Source of the DNA: Polytrichum commune
Taxonomy: Eukaryota; Streptophyta; Polytrichopsida; Polytrichales; Polytrichaceae
Assembly (NCBI GenBank): GCA_950295325.1
Contig: OX485805.1
Span: 48,198,758-48,262,757, forward strand
Reading direction: 5' to 3'
Length of the DNA: 64,000 bases
Part shown: in pieces, positions 33,807 to 47,320 of the stretch
Numbering within the stretch: position 1 is the first letter of the stretch
Layout of the letters: every line of letters starts with the position of its first letter
Made by a program: the position numbers and the translations under genes
Notes under the pieces: generated by a model
Told to the model about the DNA's origin: nothing
The model's database searches: none
The model's input: only the letters and a program-made list of their open reading frames with translations

Positions 33807-35590
33807 CTAGACCCTTAGGTGTAATGGCAAGGTTGCTACTTTAAGCCAACCTTGAAATTTGTAGACAAGATGGACCTTGAACTCAAATTTAGCCCATATT
33901 TTCCATTCTAGAGATGACGTTGAGATGGCTATTGGAAACTTATGCAGGTGGGCGGATGCGCAAAGAAAGGGTTAGGTTCGGGGGCACTATATGAGTGCCA
34001 ACCGCTAGATCTAGCCATTCCACCATCTACAATCCAAATTTGGCAAAATTGAGGGTTGAGATTAATTCGGGATTGAGTAAACCCCTATTGCCCCGTCCGC
34101 CCATGCAGTGGAATTTTAATGACGGACAACAAATTTGTGATGGCACGGTGGCACCAAGTAGACTAACTTAGACGTCAAGTGAGCCCCACAACGGTGAGAG
34201 GCTATCAATAGTATTTAGATGCATTTTTAATAGAAGCAAGAAGTTTGTACCCATGCCACATCTGTAGGGTCTTTTATGTAGAATAGTAGCACATCCTTAA
34301 CTCTTTCATCAACTTGAAAAGATTTACAAATGACGAATAGGTAATGATATATTCTTCTGTGAGGCAGACGACGTGCCTGATCTAGCTACTTATCTAATCG
34401 TACCCCTATATTTGAGTGGTATGTAGCTTAGGGTGTAGATGAAAAAAAAATACATGTTTAAAATGAGATTGGATTACATGTGCAAAATATGCTAACTATT
34501 CTAGATTTAATAATCAACATAATTTGGAGATTTGTATGATCACTTAATGAGCACGAGGATCTTCACTTTGATAATGATTAAATATTATTACAAAGTCCAC
34601 AAATTATAACGAGAGTGGGTATGGCCTTGTTTTGGATATGCTAATCATCACGTGTTGATTGTGTGTTTCAAAATCTAGGGGTTAGTCGGAAAAGTCACCA
34701 CTTAGGATCCATCTACCTCATATGGAATAGAAACCTTCAATTACCAGCCTCTAGGTAATTGGTAGCACATATGACCCACACAAGGTGTTGTTGTGGTCAC
34801 AAAATGCTTGAGTGGACTTTGACACAACATTATTTAGCCGCTATCATTCTATCATTTATTTATTGTTCCATTCTAATAGTATTCAATGACAATGCTTCAC
34901 CCAAGTTCATCAAGTTGAATCTCTATATCAGTGTTGGTAAGAGAATAAACATGGTATAATTCTTGAATAATATTGGACTTATTCTTGGCCCCACTCACCC
35001 TCCATACTCAATTGGATAATGTTATGAACGTCTTATAATCTTATAAATCAACAAAATTTTGTACAATCTAACATGCATATTACAGCAATTGATTATACAA
35101 CACCTTGACTATATGATGCATTTTCCGTCAGCCAAACTTTCTAGTGTTAATTTACCTTCATAATATTTTGCATGTAATATGACATATTTTAGGTTTGATG
35201 TGCCTTACGATAGAGGTAATATTGTGAATAAGTGGCGGGACCACATGTATTTCAGAGTTCATATGTGATTCGTACTTTGAGACATGCAGGAGAAGCTTAG
35301 GGATAATTGTAAGTGTTTGGGAACCTTGGGAGTATTGGGAAATGTTGTGAGCATATTTCTTCAATACACATGTTCTTTCATAGTTATGTATCTTCATTAC
35401 CTACACAAAACATATTTAAGTACACAAAATGGTTCATTATGTATCTTAGATTGAAATGGCCAACCTCTTGAAAATCTTTGATAGTACAACAATTGATGCT
35501 AAAATGCCATATTACCTAGAATATGATATTTGGATAGTCCAATGCTTTCTTGTGCGACCGAATGTGTCTTAATAAAGAGGGAAAATAATA
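33807..35590. other. intergenic, nothing recognised
   Basis: AT-rich spacer without a supported gene or repeat. Confidence 0.4.
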
Positions 35591-36814
35591 CACTCATTAT
35601 CCCAATTAGTGCATGTTACTATTTGGAGTTATCCAATGTTGTAATTGTTTAATGAAAATGTAATATTTCATCAAGCAAAGTCATACATGTTCTATAATGT
35701 CCAAACAACTTATTGAACTTTCATTAGTAACAGGGTTCGGGAGATTTTTGAGCTCAACAGCTAAAATCCGCCTCTTCACAACTTCTATCGGTTTTTTCAC
35801 GATTTTACCGGTTGCAAACTTGTTCCCATTAATTTGGACCGGCCAAAATCCTATATTATTTTTCAAGTGCCGGCTAATTTCCTCTTCATTGTAATGACAA
35901 CCGGCCAAAAAATTGGGCATTGATAAGGAAGCCGATTCTCCAATGTATCAAAATTATATCTACAAACAACATATGTCCAAAGAACATATCAACGTACAAC
36001 AATAATATGTAATGATATTAACATCCAACAACAATGATCAACAATTTATCCATAGCAGGAGTTGAACCTAAAACAACCCATCAACCAGTTGATGGCCATG
36101 GATTTACTCTTCTATCATACCTAGGTCTTAAAACCTCATATTAGATTTGTGGCCATAGGATGATAAAAGAGTAACCTAACATACCATACTATATACAAAA
36201 ATGAAATTCATCAACTATTAGAGTCAAAATCAACAGTATCATCTTCACCTTCAAGAGGAAAACGCCCTGAAAGGTATCTTTGTGGATGTGAAAACAACCA
36301 TCTAAACTTTGTAGAGTTCCTCCATAAAGCAATGGCTTCCATTAGTACGTTATCAAGATCACCACGAAGATCTTCCATAGACACACACATAATACATTCT
36401 AAACAGTAGCCGTCAACAATGAAATGCAATAATGAAGCAAAAACTTTGCCTGTCCGGCATTCACCAAATCGCTACAAGCCTACAACGAACATATAACCTA
36501 AACCCTAGAACCAGATGATATCCGGCCCTAGATGAATAAAACAAATGAAATCCGCCTATTTCACAATTCATCCGGGTAAAAATCCTCCTCCTCAAAATGG
36601 TTGCCGGTTGAAATCCGATTTGTTTGTAAAAGCACCGGTTTCACATCCTCCACTTTCCCAATCCAACCTGACTTTTCACAAAACCAACCGGCCGCCATTA
36701 CACTAAATACCGGTTCTCCCCGGACATTGATTAGTAAAGGTTGAACTCCTAAGTAAGATGTTATTGCACTATATAACTCCAAATAGTAACATACACTAAT
36801 TGGAATAATCAGTG
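35591..36814. mobile_element. MITE family 1, copy d, split by a hAT element
   Basis: The left half starts 'cactcattatcccaattagt' and holds the family core 'gttctataatgtccaaacaa'. The right half ends 'actccaaatagtaac...ggaataatcagtg', the inverted partner. Removing 35731-36729 plus one copy of the 8-base duplication restores a MITE that lines up base by base with copy c. Confidence 0.85.
35731..36729. mobile_element. non-autonomous hAT-like transposon, 999 bp
   Basis: It starts CAGGGTTCGGGAGA and ends with the reverse complement of CAATGTCCGGGGAGA. It is flanked on both sides by ATTAGTAA (35723-35730 and 36730-36737), the 8-base duplication typical of hAT elements. It contains several CCGGTT/AACCGG subterminal motifs. 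Minus-strand coding-like pieces are AAGWFCEKSGWIGKVEDVK near 36690 and EAIALWRNSTKFRWLFSHPQ near 36350. Neither is a recognised transposase. They may be remnants or captured exons. Confidence 0.85.
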
Positions 36815-36868
36815 TCGTTGGAACCTAGTGAAGGGGAGGCCACCCACATTAAAAAATGCTATATTATT

Positions 36869-37071
36869 TATGATTTTTATTGTCACTTACTATTTGGAGT
36901 TACATCTTGCTATAACATTGTACTATGGATCTCAATATTTTACCAACCAAGGTCGAATTGGGTTGTTTGGGCACTACATAAGGGTAACATCTTTACTTGG
37001 TAAAAAATCACATTAACAATAAAATATTATAGCAATGCGTAACTCTAAATAGTAAGTGACACTAAATGCCA
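36869..37071. mobile_element. MITE family 1, copy e
   Basis: 'tgtcacttactatttggagt' at the left end and 'actctaaatagtaagtgaca' at the right end are near-perfect inverted repeats of about 40 bases. It lies only 55 bases from copy d. Confidence 0.85.
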
Positions 37072-37142
37072 AAAAATTGTGTAGTTTTTCTTTGGAATTT
37101 GGTAAACCATTGTAGAAGAATCTTGGCCTTAAAATGTGCTTA

Positions 37143-37305
37143 ACTTGGTTTCAAAGTTCGTCCTTCTTTTTTTGGGTTGAAATCATCCGTTTCCAACTCC
37201 GATTGGAAACAGAGGTTTTAACCCTTGCAAATCCGTTGGCTTGGATCGGAGTTTAAAATGAACATTTGTACCCCGTCAAAGAGAGCCCAACCTTGAAACC
37301 AAGCT
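37143..37305. repeat. nested imperfect palindrome
   Basis: Outer arms 'acttggtttcaaagtt' and 'aaccttgaaaccaagct' bracket an inner 51-base imperfect palindrome at about 37178-37228, with GGGTT at its start, GTTTCCAA and TTGGAAAC in the middle, and AACCC at its end. It could be a small MITE. No clear flanking duplication. Confidence 0.5.
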
Positions 37306-39928
37306 CCTTGAAGCCATGCACATGTCAAGGCCAAATTTGTTTTACCTTATCTAACCAAATTTTGTTTTAAACTGGCGTTTCAAACATGTGTGGCCTCCAT
37401 ATGAAAATAAAACGCCTAGTATATATTTTTATCATTGAGGAATGGAGCATCGCACATAAATAAGCAGTACATGGTCTTCTATTATTCCATTATTAAAAGT
37501 ATAGGGTATTCTTATTAAATTGTACAAATAAATTGTATACATAAGAACAGAGGCATGCAAGAAGTGATGAAATAACCAAGGAATGTAATACACATGCAAG
37601 TACTTAACAAAAGAAATATGTAAGCTTATAGTTATTATAACAATGGCTGCAAGGTGAAGTTAGTTTCAAAGGCCATGAGCAATGCATATGTCATTAACTA
37701 GTAGTTACTCAACCTTTGAGTCAATTTTCTAACATTTATTCCCTCGTATCCTTTGCTAATCCCTTCTCATACTTTGGCCATTCCAATGAAATGAAATTGA
37801 TTATAAGTCCAGGAAGCCAAAAGGCTTATGGGACTAGAAGAACACCAAGATGGTGTCAAAAATACTAATTTGTAAAGTAACGGAGTGCAACAACCTTAGT
37901 AAGATAGAGGCTAATATGAACTTGATGATCCAATCTGGATGGTGGGTTCAAGCACACGTTTGTAATTGGCATAATTGTCCTTTGGTGTAAAGTGGCCATT
38001 TGACAAACGGTTATTTCAATGCAAAAGACCATTATGTCAAATGCAAGCGTGTGGTAGCACCGACAATCCTAGTAGTGTTGATTGGTTGGTTTTCATGTGT
38101 TTTGGGAAGCCACACGTGACCAATTTCCATTTGCAAACTTTTGAGGCGAATTCTAAAGTGGAAATGGGTGCCTCCACCATCTTCTAAAGATGCTAATGAT
38201 GTGGCCAAAAATGTCCATGGATCATGCAGTGAACCACATAGACTCCCTCCACGCCAATGAAAAATATAGGGTGTTGCTTTGACAATTGATCCAAGATTAT
38301 GTTTAACTTCATTTGCAACCAGAATTGTTCCAAGTTGCATTTAACTTCTGAACCATTTTCATAAATCTTTCATTGCACATCCCCCCATATATATATATAT
38401 ATATATATAAATGGCACAAATGAGGAGACTTCAATGAGGTAACTCCAGATGCACTGGTGTGGAGATTGTAAAAAAATATCTCTCAAAAGGTGGACTATCG
38501 CCTTTCTAAAAAGCTGAAAAACTATAACTACGACCAAAGAAACATGTCTAGCAACCCACGTGCTATCAACATTAATTAAAAACTGAGTCCGAACTGAGTC
38601 TGAACTATTTCCGGCTCTTTTTTATGTTTTGATAGCGAATGAGATTTTCATTGCAATAGAGAAAGCGCCTGGGGCACAAGCAAAGTCACTGGACCCTCCC
38701 ACTTGTAGCCTGTCTACACACTACTAAACCAAAGAGTAGGGCCATGGTACAACCACCCCACGCACCTACAATGTATCAAGATGGTATCTACTATCGACCC
38801 ATATATCAAGTGCAAATGACATCAAAATCCTCCATGTATTTGACATCTACAAATAGGCCTTTGATATGGCACATATTATTACTTGACTATGGCATGTTAA
38901 ATTGGCCAAAAAAAAAATGCAGGAGTTTCACAAAAGGTCTTTTAGAAAGTGTTGACTCCATGTGATGTACAAAGGAAGAGCTCACTATCACTTGAAATCT
39001 TAATGGCTTGGCTATGGCCGTGTGTTGTCGTTTCCCCTAGGAGGCCCAGTTTTGAGATTTGCATTTTTGTTTGGTGCTTGTATTTTACTTGTTTGGACAT
39101 GTGCCATCCCGGCACATTCCACCCTTGCATATGAATCAATATCCGGCAATTATATGTTCATTTTGTCTTGTTGCACCCGTGCATATGAATTAATATCCCA
39201 AGGCAAGCCAACTTCCTACATTCATGCAATCATGTGGACATGTCATATGTCCATGTTCATAAGTTTCCGGTTCCTTGGCCCATACCATGTTGTCATCTTG
39301 GCTCTAAGCCTGCCACCTTCCCCTGGGCTTCCCTCACCTTTCACCATTTGTATCCTCTTTCTTTTGTCACATGTCTATTTTGAGGAATATATTTAACATG
39401 TCACCTTTTTCTTTTCTTTTGTGTTTTTTAAACAAGAACAATGGAGAACACTAAGGTAACGGCCTCATCATGATAAGTTGCCCATTGTATATAGATGCCT
39501 TGCACTTGAGGTCCTTCTAATACTATTTGTACGTAGAGAAAGAGAAAGAGAAAAATGATGATGAATATAATGGTAAAGATGATGATGAAGACAAAAGGTT
39601 TTTAGTGTAACGTAGATACTTGTGCAAGAGTTTGATTGTTCAGTAATAGATCTCAGCTGTAGCTCTCAAGGGTACTATTTCTACTCTCTCTCTCGTTACA
39701 ATAAAAGTGCACTTGCTTTAGACTTGGCATAACTTCCTCCCAAGATAGAACCTCCAAAACAACACCCTCAAGTATGTGAGCCTAAAATGGACGCTGATCA
39801 GTGCCCAGGAAGTTTTTGGGCATAGTAGTCGGTCAAGATCCTAGTGATTCTAAATCCAGCTGGTTACATGTTGACATCTTCTGGTTTTGCTTTATGCATT
39901 TGAGGTATATTCTTCTACAGATTCCTCT
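37306..39928. other. intergenic, nothing recognised
   Basis: Ordinary spacer with an (AT)n run at about 38388-38409. Short open frames near 38032-38340 and 39022-39396 lack motifs and are not supported as genes. Confidence 0.35.
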
Positions 39929-40676
39929 AAAATGATCAGTAATTCTCCTGAAGTCTCCAACTTCAACCGGTTATTCCTCAAACTCAACCAGCTCATCTGT
40001 AACTAACCGCCAGTGCTTCCCAAACATAGACACTGGTCGTACACTAGAATTTGGAATCTTCTAAGATGCAAGTTGTTGCAATTCTAGGAGTATCGTACAT
40101 TTATGATTATCTCCAAAAACATATTCACATACCTTACTTTTAGAGTAAGTGATCCAACAGGGCGCGGGGGGGGGGGAGGGGGGAAGTAAAATGATCGGTA
40201 ATTCTCCTGAAGTCTCCAACTTCAACCGGTTATTCCTCACCTCCAGTGCTTCCCAGACATAGACGCTGATCATACACTAGAAATTTGGAATCTTCTAAGA
40301 TGCAAGTTGTTGCAATTCTAGGAGTATCGTACATTCATGATTATCTCAAAAAAACACATTCACATACCTTACTTCTAGAGTTAGTGATGCAACAGTAGGG
40401 GGGGGGGGGGGGGGGAGAAAGTAAAATGATCAGTAATTCTCCTGAAGTCTCCAACCTCAACCGGTTATTCCTCAAACTCAACTGGTTGATCTGTAACTAA
40501 CCACCAGTGCTTCCCGGACATAGATGCTGATCATACACCAAAAATTTGGAATCTTCTAAGATGCAAGTTATTGCAATTCTAGGAGTATCGTATATTCATG
40601 ATTATGATCTCAAAAAACATATTCACATGCCTTACTTCTAGAGTTAGTGATCCAACAGTAGGGGGGAAGAAAGCCA
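39929..40676 (+). repeat. tandem triplication with poly-G junctions
   Basis: Three units start 'aaaatgatc(a/g)gtaattctcc' at 39929, 40188 and 40423. Each ends in a G run: the first about 40166-40182 with one A, the second about 19 G at 40398-40416, the third 6-7 G near 40662. The second unit lacks about 20 bases found in the others. A lone related unit sits at 21690-21800. Confidence 0.9.
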
Positions 40677-41521
40677 CTACTAGAGCCTGCATGCGGCAGG
40701 TAGACATTGAGACCACAAACTCCGGCACAGTAACATGCCAACACCTCGATCCTCCGATGCGGGGAGTTCCACCTTGGAATTCTACTGTATCTTTCGTAGA
40801 TCCGTTGTTTTCCAGAGGCTAGAAGTTGAATGCATGGCGAGGTGGTATAATTTTTCAAACTTTACCGGACCACATGCTACCTATAAGTGTAGTTTGACAA
40901 TGGACATGGAGGTGTGTGGGCCTCACGTGCAGTCGTTCTTCGTAACCGGACACCTATATTGGAGTGCTATATGGCAAAGTTTGATGATGATTGAGGACAT
41001 TCAAAAAACATATTTTACGACAAAGATTGGAGTATGAGTTCAAATTATGTATACGCCATTCTAGGTTCAAGAGCTAATGTATTTGAAAAGAGCCGATGTG
41101 ATTATCCCAATAGAAAGAGATCTTTGTTCTCTTATATCTCTTGCATCTCAACTTCAATTCTGAAATTTAAAATGATGTTTGTAGTGATTTGCAATTGTTG
41201 ATCAGATGACACACTTTTTGATTCGGTTTAAATGTTGAACTTGTTTGTGGAGTTACAAGTGGCACTTGATTCATTGTTTTTTACACCAAACTCCGATTTC
41301 CACGTGATGTTCATATGTGTCGCAAGACATATAAGATTGATGTGTGGAAAATCGGGTAGAAGCCACACTAAAGTAAGCACTCTACATTCAACATTTGTGC
41401 GCTACAGACATGCCCATGTTGTGGGGGCATGAGAGAGAATCATGGCATGTGAAAAGTACCTACTAGAGTAAAGGCACCCATAATCAATGATCACTCAAGA
41501 GATTCTACGCCAGATCTGGAG
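40677..41521. other. intergenic, nothing recognised
   Basis: A GC-richer patch at 40680-40850 carries overlapping open frames on both strands without motifs. No supported gene. Confidence 0.35.
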
Positions 41522-41530
41522 AAGTATAAG

Positions 41531-42842
41531 GGTTGGGGATAGAGCTCATGCCATTTGTGTGGGCCTAGCCAGTGGAGCCATGACCCCATTATGGGGGTTG
41601 AGGGTGTCAAGGCTAGGGCCCCTAATCCAACACCCCCGGGCAATCCTGCCAATTTTTTTATTTCTTGGATCTTGACTAACAAATGTTGCCACCCCGCCTA
41701 GTTCCAAAAAACATCGCCCTTGCATTCTTGAAGACCGCTTGTCCATAAATCCCATATTGAGTGCACTTCACCTTGAAGGCCCAAAATTCAATATTAATGG
41801 TCACTTCCCCTTAGTAACTAAGCAATTGACTAGGATTTCACTCTTGAAGTGAAACCAAAAGGATGTAAATGAATGTCAATACAACATGTAATGAACTTGG
41901 AAGTAAAAGATATCACAAAATCCTCATTAGCATTGAGGTTATAATGTATGTGACTTACCATTTGAAAAGGTCTTTTGTCATTCTAATAATATATTATGTA
42001 TATAATAGAACAAACTAGAATGACAAAAGACCCTTTCAAATAGCACAAATTTTATAGTATGTGTGCTATTTTCAGTTTTATTATCTAATAATATTTTAGT
42101 TAATTCCATCTACTTTGACAAGTATTCATACATACTTGAACTTATAAAGCATGATTGAATGTAATAAACCATAATCAATTTACGTTAGTGCATTTTAGAC
42201 GTAATTAGGCTTAATTGCCTTGGTAAACATAATTTGTGATTTAATTCTATTTAAGTAGGCTTGATACACTTAACTACATTTATTCAGCTTAATGAGTTCG
42301 AATATGTATGAATACTTGCGAAAGTAAAAGGCACCAACTAGATATTTTAAACTAAACAAACTAAATATAAGTTTCATTTTAGAATGATAAAAAACACTTT
42401 CAAATGGTAAGTCACATACATCATAACCTCAATGCTAATGAAGATTTTGTAACATCTTTTACTTCCAAGTTCATCACATGCTTTATTGAGATTCATTTAC
42501 ATGCTTTCGGTCTCACTTTGGAAATGAAATCCCAGTCAATTACTTATTTAATTAGGGGAAATGAACATATATTGTGAATCTTGGGCCTTCAAGGTGAAGT
42601 GCACTCAATATGGGATTTGTTGACAAGCAACCTTCAAGAATGCAAAGGCAATTTTTTTTTGGAATTAGGTAGGAAGGGCAACAATTTGCGATTGGGATCG
42701 AAAAATAAAAATAAAAATAAATGGCGGGACTACCCATGGGTGTTGGATCGTGGGCCCTTGCCCTGACACCCCCTTCCCCTCATGATGGGGTCATGGCTTG
42801 GCATGCCAGCCCCACCCAAATGCATGAGCTCTAGCCCTAGCC
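41531..42842. mobile_element. MULE-type element with long terminal inverted repeats
   Basis: The left end starts GGTTGGGGATAGAGCTCATG and the right end, reverse-complemented, GGCTAGGGCTAGAGCTCATG. The inverted similarity runs about 470 bases inward, past 'gagtgcacttcacc' and 'attagcattgagg'. It is flanked by the 9-base direct repeat AAGTATAAG (41522-41530 and 42843-42851), the duplication size of Mutator-like elements. The central 370 bases are AT-rich and non-coding. Confidence 0.85.
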
Positions 42843-42851
42843 AAGTATAAG

Positions 42852-45216
42852 GCAATGCAAATTTTATTGGTAATTTTATTCCTTAAGTGAAATTACCTGT
42901 GATTTTTTGAAGCCAAAAGTTGGCCCGAACATATTACCCATGTCTAGATTACGCAATAACTGCTCATTCCTCCTCACTTTAGCAATCAAAACTTGGACCT
43001 GTGTCATGACACTACTGGTTTCAGCTTGATCGAAATTCAGTCCTAGCCTAATCAAAATGCAGTCCCAACCTGATCGAAATTCCTATACCCTAGATATTGC
43101 CAATGGGATCTTGATCGGGAATAGGTGCCTCTACTATAGTCCAAGTCTTGTAATATACTGAACAGTTTCCTCTTTTCACATTAAGCCTTGTAGCTCTCTA
43201 TATATAGATATAGATATATAGAGCTACAAGGATTTCCATATATAGATATATAGATATATATATATGCATAATATCTATGTTGGAGTAGCTTTAGGTATCT
43301 GTGGACCCACCTTTATTGATAATTTCACATTCCCTATATGACGAATAGGTTGACGATGCCCCGGCTTTTACTGGAAACAAACAAAGTCCAACATGTGTTC
43401 CATATTCTTGGCAATGCAGGTTGACCTTCAGGACCCTTCTCCAAATGTTGTATTTTGAATGATTAAGTTCCACAATATTAAGAAAATTTATGTGGTAGGC
43501 TTGTGAATGTAAAATCGTAATATTCTTCAGCTTTGCTCAATGTTTTGATTTCCATTTTTTAAACAACATAATTTTTAAAAGAAAAGATTAACCAATCTGT
43601 CTAACATCTACCCTTATTCATTCTAACATCTACAAACATCTACTCTAACCCTACTTTCTATAGAACGAACATAGAGATTTAGTCATTGCAAAATGTTATT
43701 ACGAATTATGGATCACATGCAACTTAAGCCATATATTGGCAATTTGAACATCCAAGTCACCATAGTAATCGGGTACCCAAGCTACTTTGCAAGACCACAT
43801 TCATGTCCACTTTGCTCGCTTTTCTCAAGGAATAATTGTTGTGCACGGAGTTTCAAGTGGTGCATGGCATGAAGTCATGATCTCATCCATAATGCCACTT
43901 ATGGGTGACGGAGTCCATCCATCTTCCCAACATAGTACTCGGCAATCATGGGAGGTGCACGAGACTTGTACATACATGGCATGACCTTAGAGGGAATTTG
44001 TTGCATCTCACTCATCTTAAAAACATGTCCTTTATAGGGGGCAAGAAATATGTATTTCATGTAAGTATCCATATGACAAAAATTGTCTTAGAATAGTATG
44101 AAATCCAAAGCTTGATATCTAAAGTTGACAAGTTGGCATCAAAACTAGCTTGAAAGGGCCGAAATAATGTATTGGAGCACAATATACATGACTCGACCAA
44201 AAGTTTGTAGGGGATATGTTTTTAACACATGGATTAGAGGTACACTCGTGTTAACAATCGCCTCTCGCCCTCTAGAGGTATAAGGTTAGTCCATCCCAAT
44301 TGTTTTTGGGGGGTGGACCCTCACTACCGACATACGTCACATGTGCGCGTCACCATCATAGTAATATCCTTATATATGGTTTCTTGATAAACAAAAGAAA
44401 GGGTATACATACAAAGTGATAGCTAAAAAGTAGAAGGAGAATAAAGATATATATATATATATATATATACCTTAAAGAAAAGAAAAGAAAAAGGTAGTAA
44501 TGTACTTAATGTATGTAAGAAAAAGAGAGTTGCAAAAAATAGACCTCCAATATTTGCACGGAAAGTCTTAGGTGCTTAATGAAGTCATGGAAGACTCTAT
44601 CATCAATTGGATGTAGCTAGCTCACACAAATTGGTTCTATATGATTGTCAATGTAGCCAAAGCAATTGTTGTTATCAAGTCTATCATGATGCGCTCGGTC
44701 AAATCATAGTCCACATTGATCCACTTGACCTTTGATACCAACATAACCTTATTTTCATATTCAAGGGTCGGTTCACAAGGTCAATTGGATCTCTATACTC
44801 TATTTCACCTATTTGCTATCTTTTGGTGCATCCTATATACACTCCCTAGGCGATTGTGTCGAATTCGAGTGATGCTGAATGAACTTCGGAGAGTATTCTC
44901 TTGACTTCATGTCAATGTTTTAAGGTGAGATCATATGCAATGATTTTCTTTGGCCCTTAGTCATAAGTTGCTACCTCATTCCACGTGACTATTGGTAGGA
45001 GGACATCCCAAGTTCAAATAGAAAGCATTCACGTTGGCCCCAACCCACCATTACTAAGCAATTCATATCTCAATACTTCACCTCACAACATGTTTTGCAG
45101 TTGTTGCACTAAAGTGAGGACATTGGTTCTCAAAGTGTGACTAAGTGCTTGACAAAGTGCCTCAAAGTTTCAAAGTGGTGATTGAAGCGTCAAGAGAAAA
45201 TTATCGAGCACGAGCA
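42852..45216. other. intergenic with a palindrome and AT runs
   Basis: Contains a 46-base near-perfect palindrome at 43186-43231 and an (AT)n run at about 44449-44469. No gene supported. Confidence 0.4.
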
Positions 45217-45785
45217 TACCTCTCATCCATTCAACATAAAAACTTGAATCCCCTTTAAATTTATGGTTGATTCATCTCAAATGACTTTCACTAGACTTTG
45301 GGATTTTTGAACTAATTTGAGTGTTTGAATTCAACTTTAAGAAAATAGCATATGCAGTGCATAAGGTTGAGGTATCTATAACCGATAGAATAAGAGAGTT
45401 CACGCATATGTTTAGGAGGAGTAATAGCGGTCTTCTTCTTCTTCTTGCGAAGAGAAACAAATTCTTATGAGATTGCCAAAAATGAATAATCTAAAAAAAA
45501 CATGAATACAAAAGTTGTTACAAAGTTTGAAGCGGTAAAGTAAGGATAACACATTGTTGATCTATAAGTTAACCCATAATTGCTCATCTAAATGCAAGTG
45601 CTTGGCTGCAACAATTGTCAAAACTCCTACAAGGGAAATCAATCACAAGTTGCCGCCACCACATAAACCTGAACCCGTTTCGCTTCAAAAATATAGGTCT
45701 CATTCATGTCGGTATTACATGAGCCTAGTGAACGGTTAAATGGACTTGGTTGACTATGGACCACCTCGACCTTAATTCCCTCTCA
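45217..45785 (+). repeat. dispersed repeat family X, direct copy 1
   Basis: Matches 52585-53270 in the same orientation: 'taggaggagtaa', 'taacccataattgctcatct', 'acaattgtca' and 'aaatggac' occur in the same order. No ends or coding sequence were recognised. Confidence 0.7.
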
Positions 45786-46600
45786 TGCAAATGATGAGAG
45801 CGGAGCTTGGAAATTCAAGTCCAGGTCTACAGATTCCTCCTCCCTCATCCTCCACCATCTTTCATCATGTTAAGCTACAAGTTTGGGCACCATATATTTC
45901 TCAAGGGCTGGGGAAGCCACAAGTGCTTTGTAACCATCAATTCAACTGTTTCAACCAATCACATGTTGACAAGTGGCGGTCTTTTTTAGCTTCTTTACAT
46001 ACCTAGCTTCACCTATACAAAGAGTTTGAAAGAACGAGCTCATAATAATAAGATTTTTTATTGTTGTGCTTTTCCTCCCACTTGTGGCGGCTAATAGACT
46101 ATCATACATTACTTTATAGTGACCAAAACATTAGGTAGCAAGCCTAGAATGACCTTCTCAATAGAGAATCAAATCAGCGGAGCTATCTTTGAATTTTACT
46201 TCGGTTGTTTTTTTTAATTTGTTTGGGTAGTTACTTTTGATGCTTAGAATTAATTATGTCGAGTTCTTAGGGAAAAACTAATGCTAAGTGATGGTATAGG
46301 TTCTAATCTAGGCTAAATGACGATCTAAACAAATCCAAATAGCTATAAAGCAACGGGAAAGTTGGTGAGGTCAAGAAGGTAGTTGCACTTTTTGGAAAAC
46401 TCTCCCAACACCAGCATTGGAAACCTCTTTGATACCTTTTTGAAGTTATAATATTTGATTAAATATCCATTCATTCACCCTTGCTTTGCAACCTTTCCCT
46501 TATTGTTGAGGTAATATTGCAGGTCTCAAAGGGTGCCCTCTTAGCACTGCTACTTAATGCTATGACAACTCCAAGAAGTTTGGGATTCTTCCGACTATGG
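45786..46600. other. intergenic, nothing recognised
   Basis: No supported gene or repeat in this spacer. Confidence 0.35.
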
Positions 46601-46603
46601 TAA

Positions 46604-47102
46604 TGTGGGTGGATGTTAACCCCTACCCCTACGAACGTCTACCCGTGATCTGGCAACCCCACCAAAAAAAATTCAATCTCTTTTGTTCCCGACCCAAAGC
46701 TGTTGTTTGCCCCATTTGATTTTAAAAAATAAAAATAAAAAGTATGCTAGTATTTTTGCAGGCCACTTGTCCACAACACTCATATTGAGTGCACTTCACC
46801 TTGAAGGTCCAAAATCCAATGTATATGTTCACTTATTTAAGTTTCATTTTAGAATGACAAAAGCCCTTTCAAATGGTAAGTGGCATAAATTATAACCTCA
46901 ATGCTAATGAGGATATTGTAATATTTAAGACTTCAAAGTTAATTTCATGTTTTTTTGCAGTTTCACTTTGAGAATGAGATCATAGTCAAATTGTTTATTT
47001 ACTAAAGGAAAGTGAACATATACATTGGAATTTGGCCCTTGAAGGTGAAGTGCACTCAATATGGGTTATATGAACAAACAACTTGCAAGAATGCAAGGGC
47101 AA

Positions 47103-47139
<37 letters not shown>

Positions 47140-47320
47140 AATATATTTAGAAAAATGAAATCAAGTGGGGCAAGCAACAACTTTGGGTCAAGACCAAAAG
47201 AGATTATTTTTTTGCGGTAGTGTTATTGGATCGCCGGCCTTGGCCCTAACACCTCTCCCCCTAAAAGTTCATGGGGGGAGGGTTAATGTCCGCCCGTGCT
47301 ACCTTCCAGGCAAGGCCAGG
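46604..47320. mobile_element. second long-TIR element of the MULE family at 41531
   Basis: Left-arm words 'gacccaaagctgttgtttgc' and 'gagtgcacttcaccttgaag' recur in reverse complement near 47190 and 47045. The same words occur in the arms of 41531-42842. A (GT)n run at 47106-47138 sits in the right arm. Outer borders are degenerate and no flanking 9-base duplication could be found. Confidence 0.65.

Noticed and set aside
47106-47138. (GT)n run as a regulatory Z-DNA element
   Set aside because: A simple microsatellite inside a decayed transposon arm; nothing points to function.
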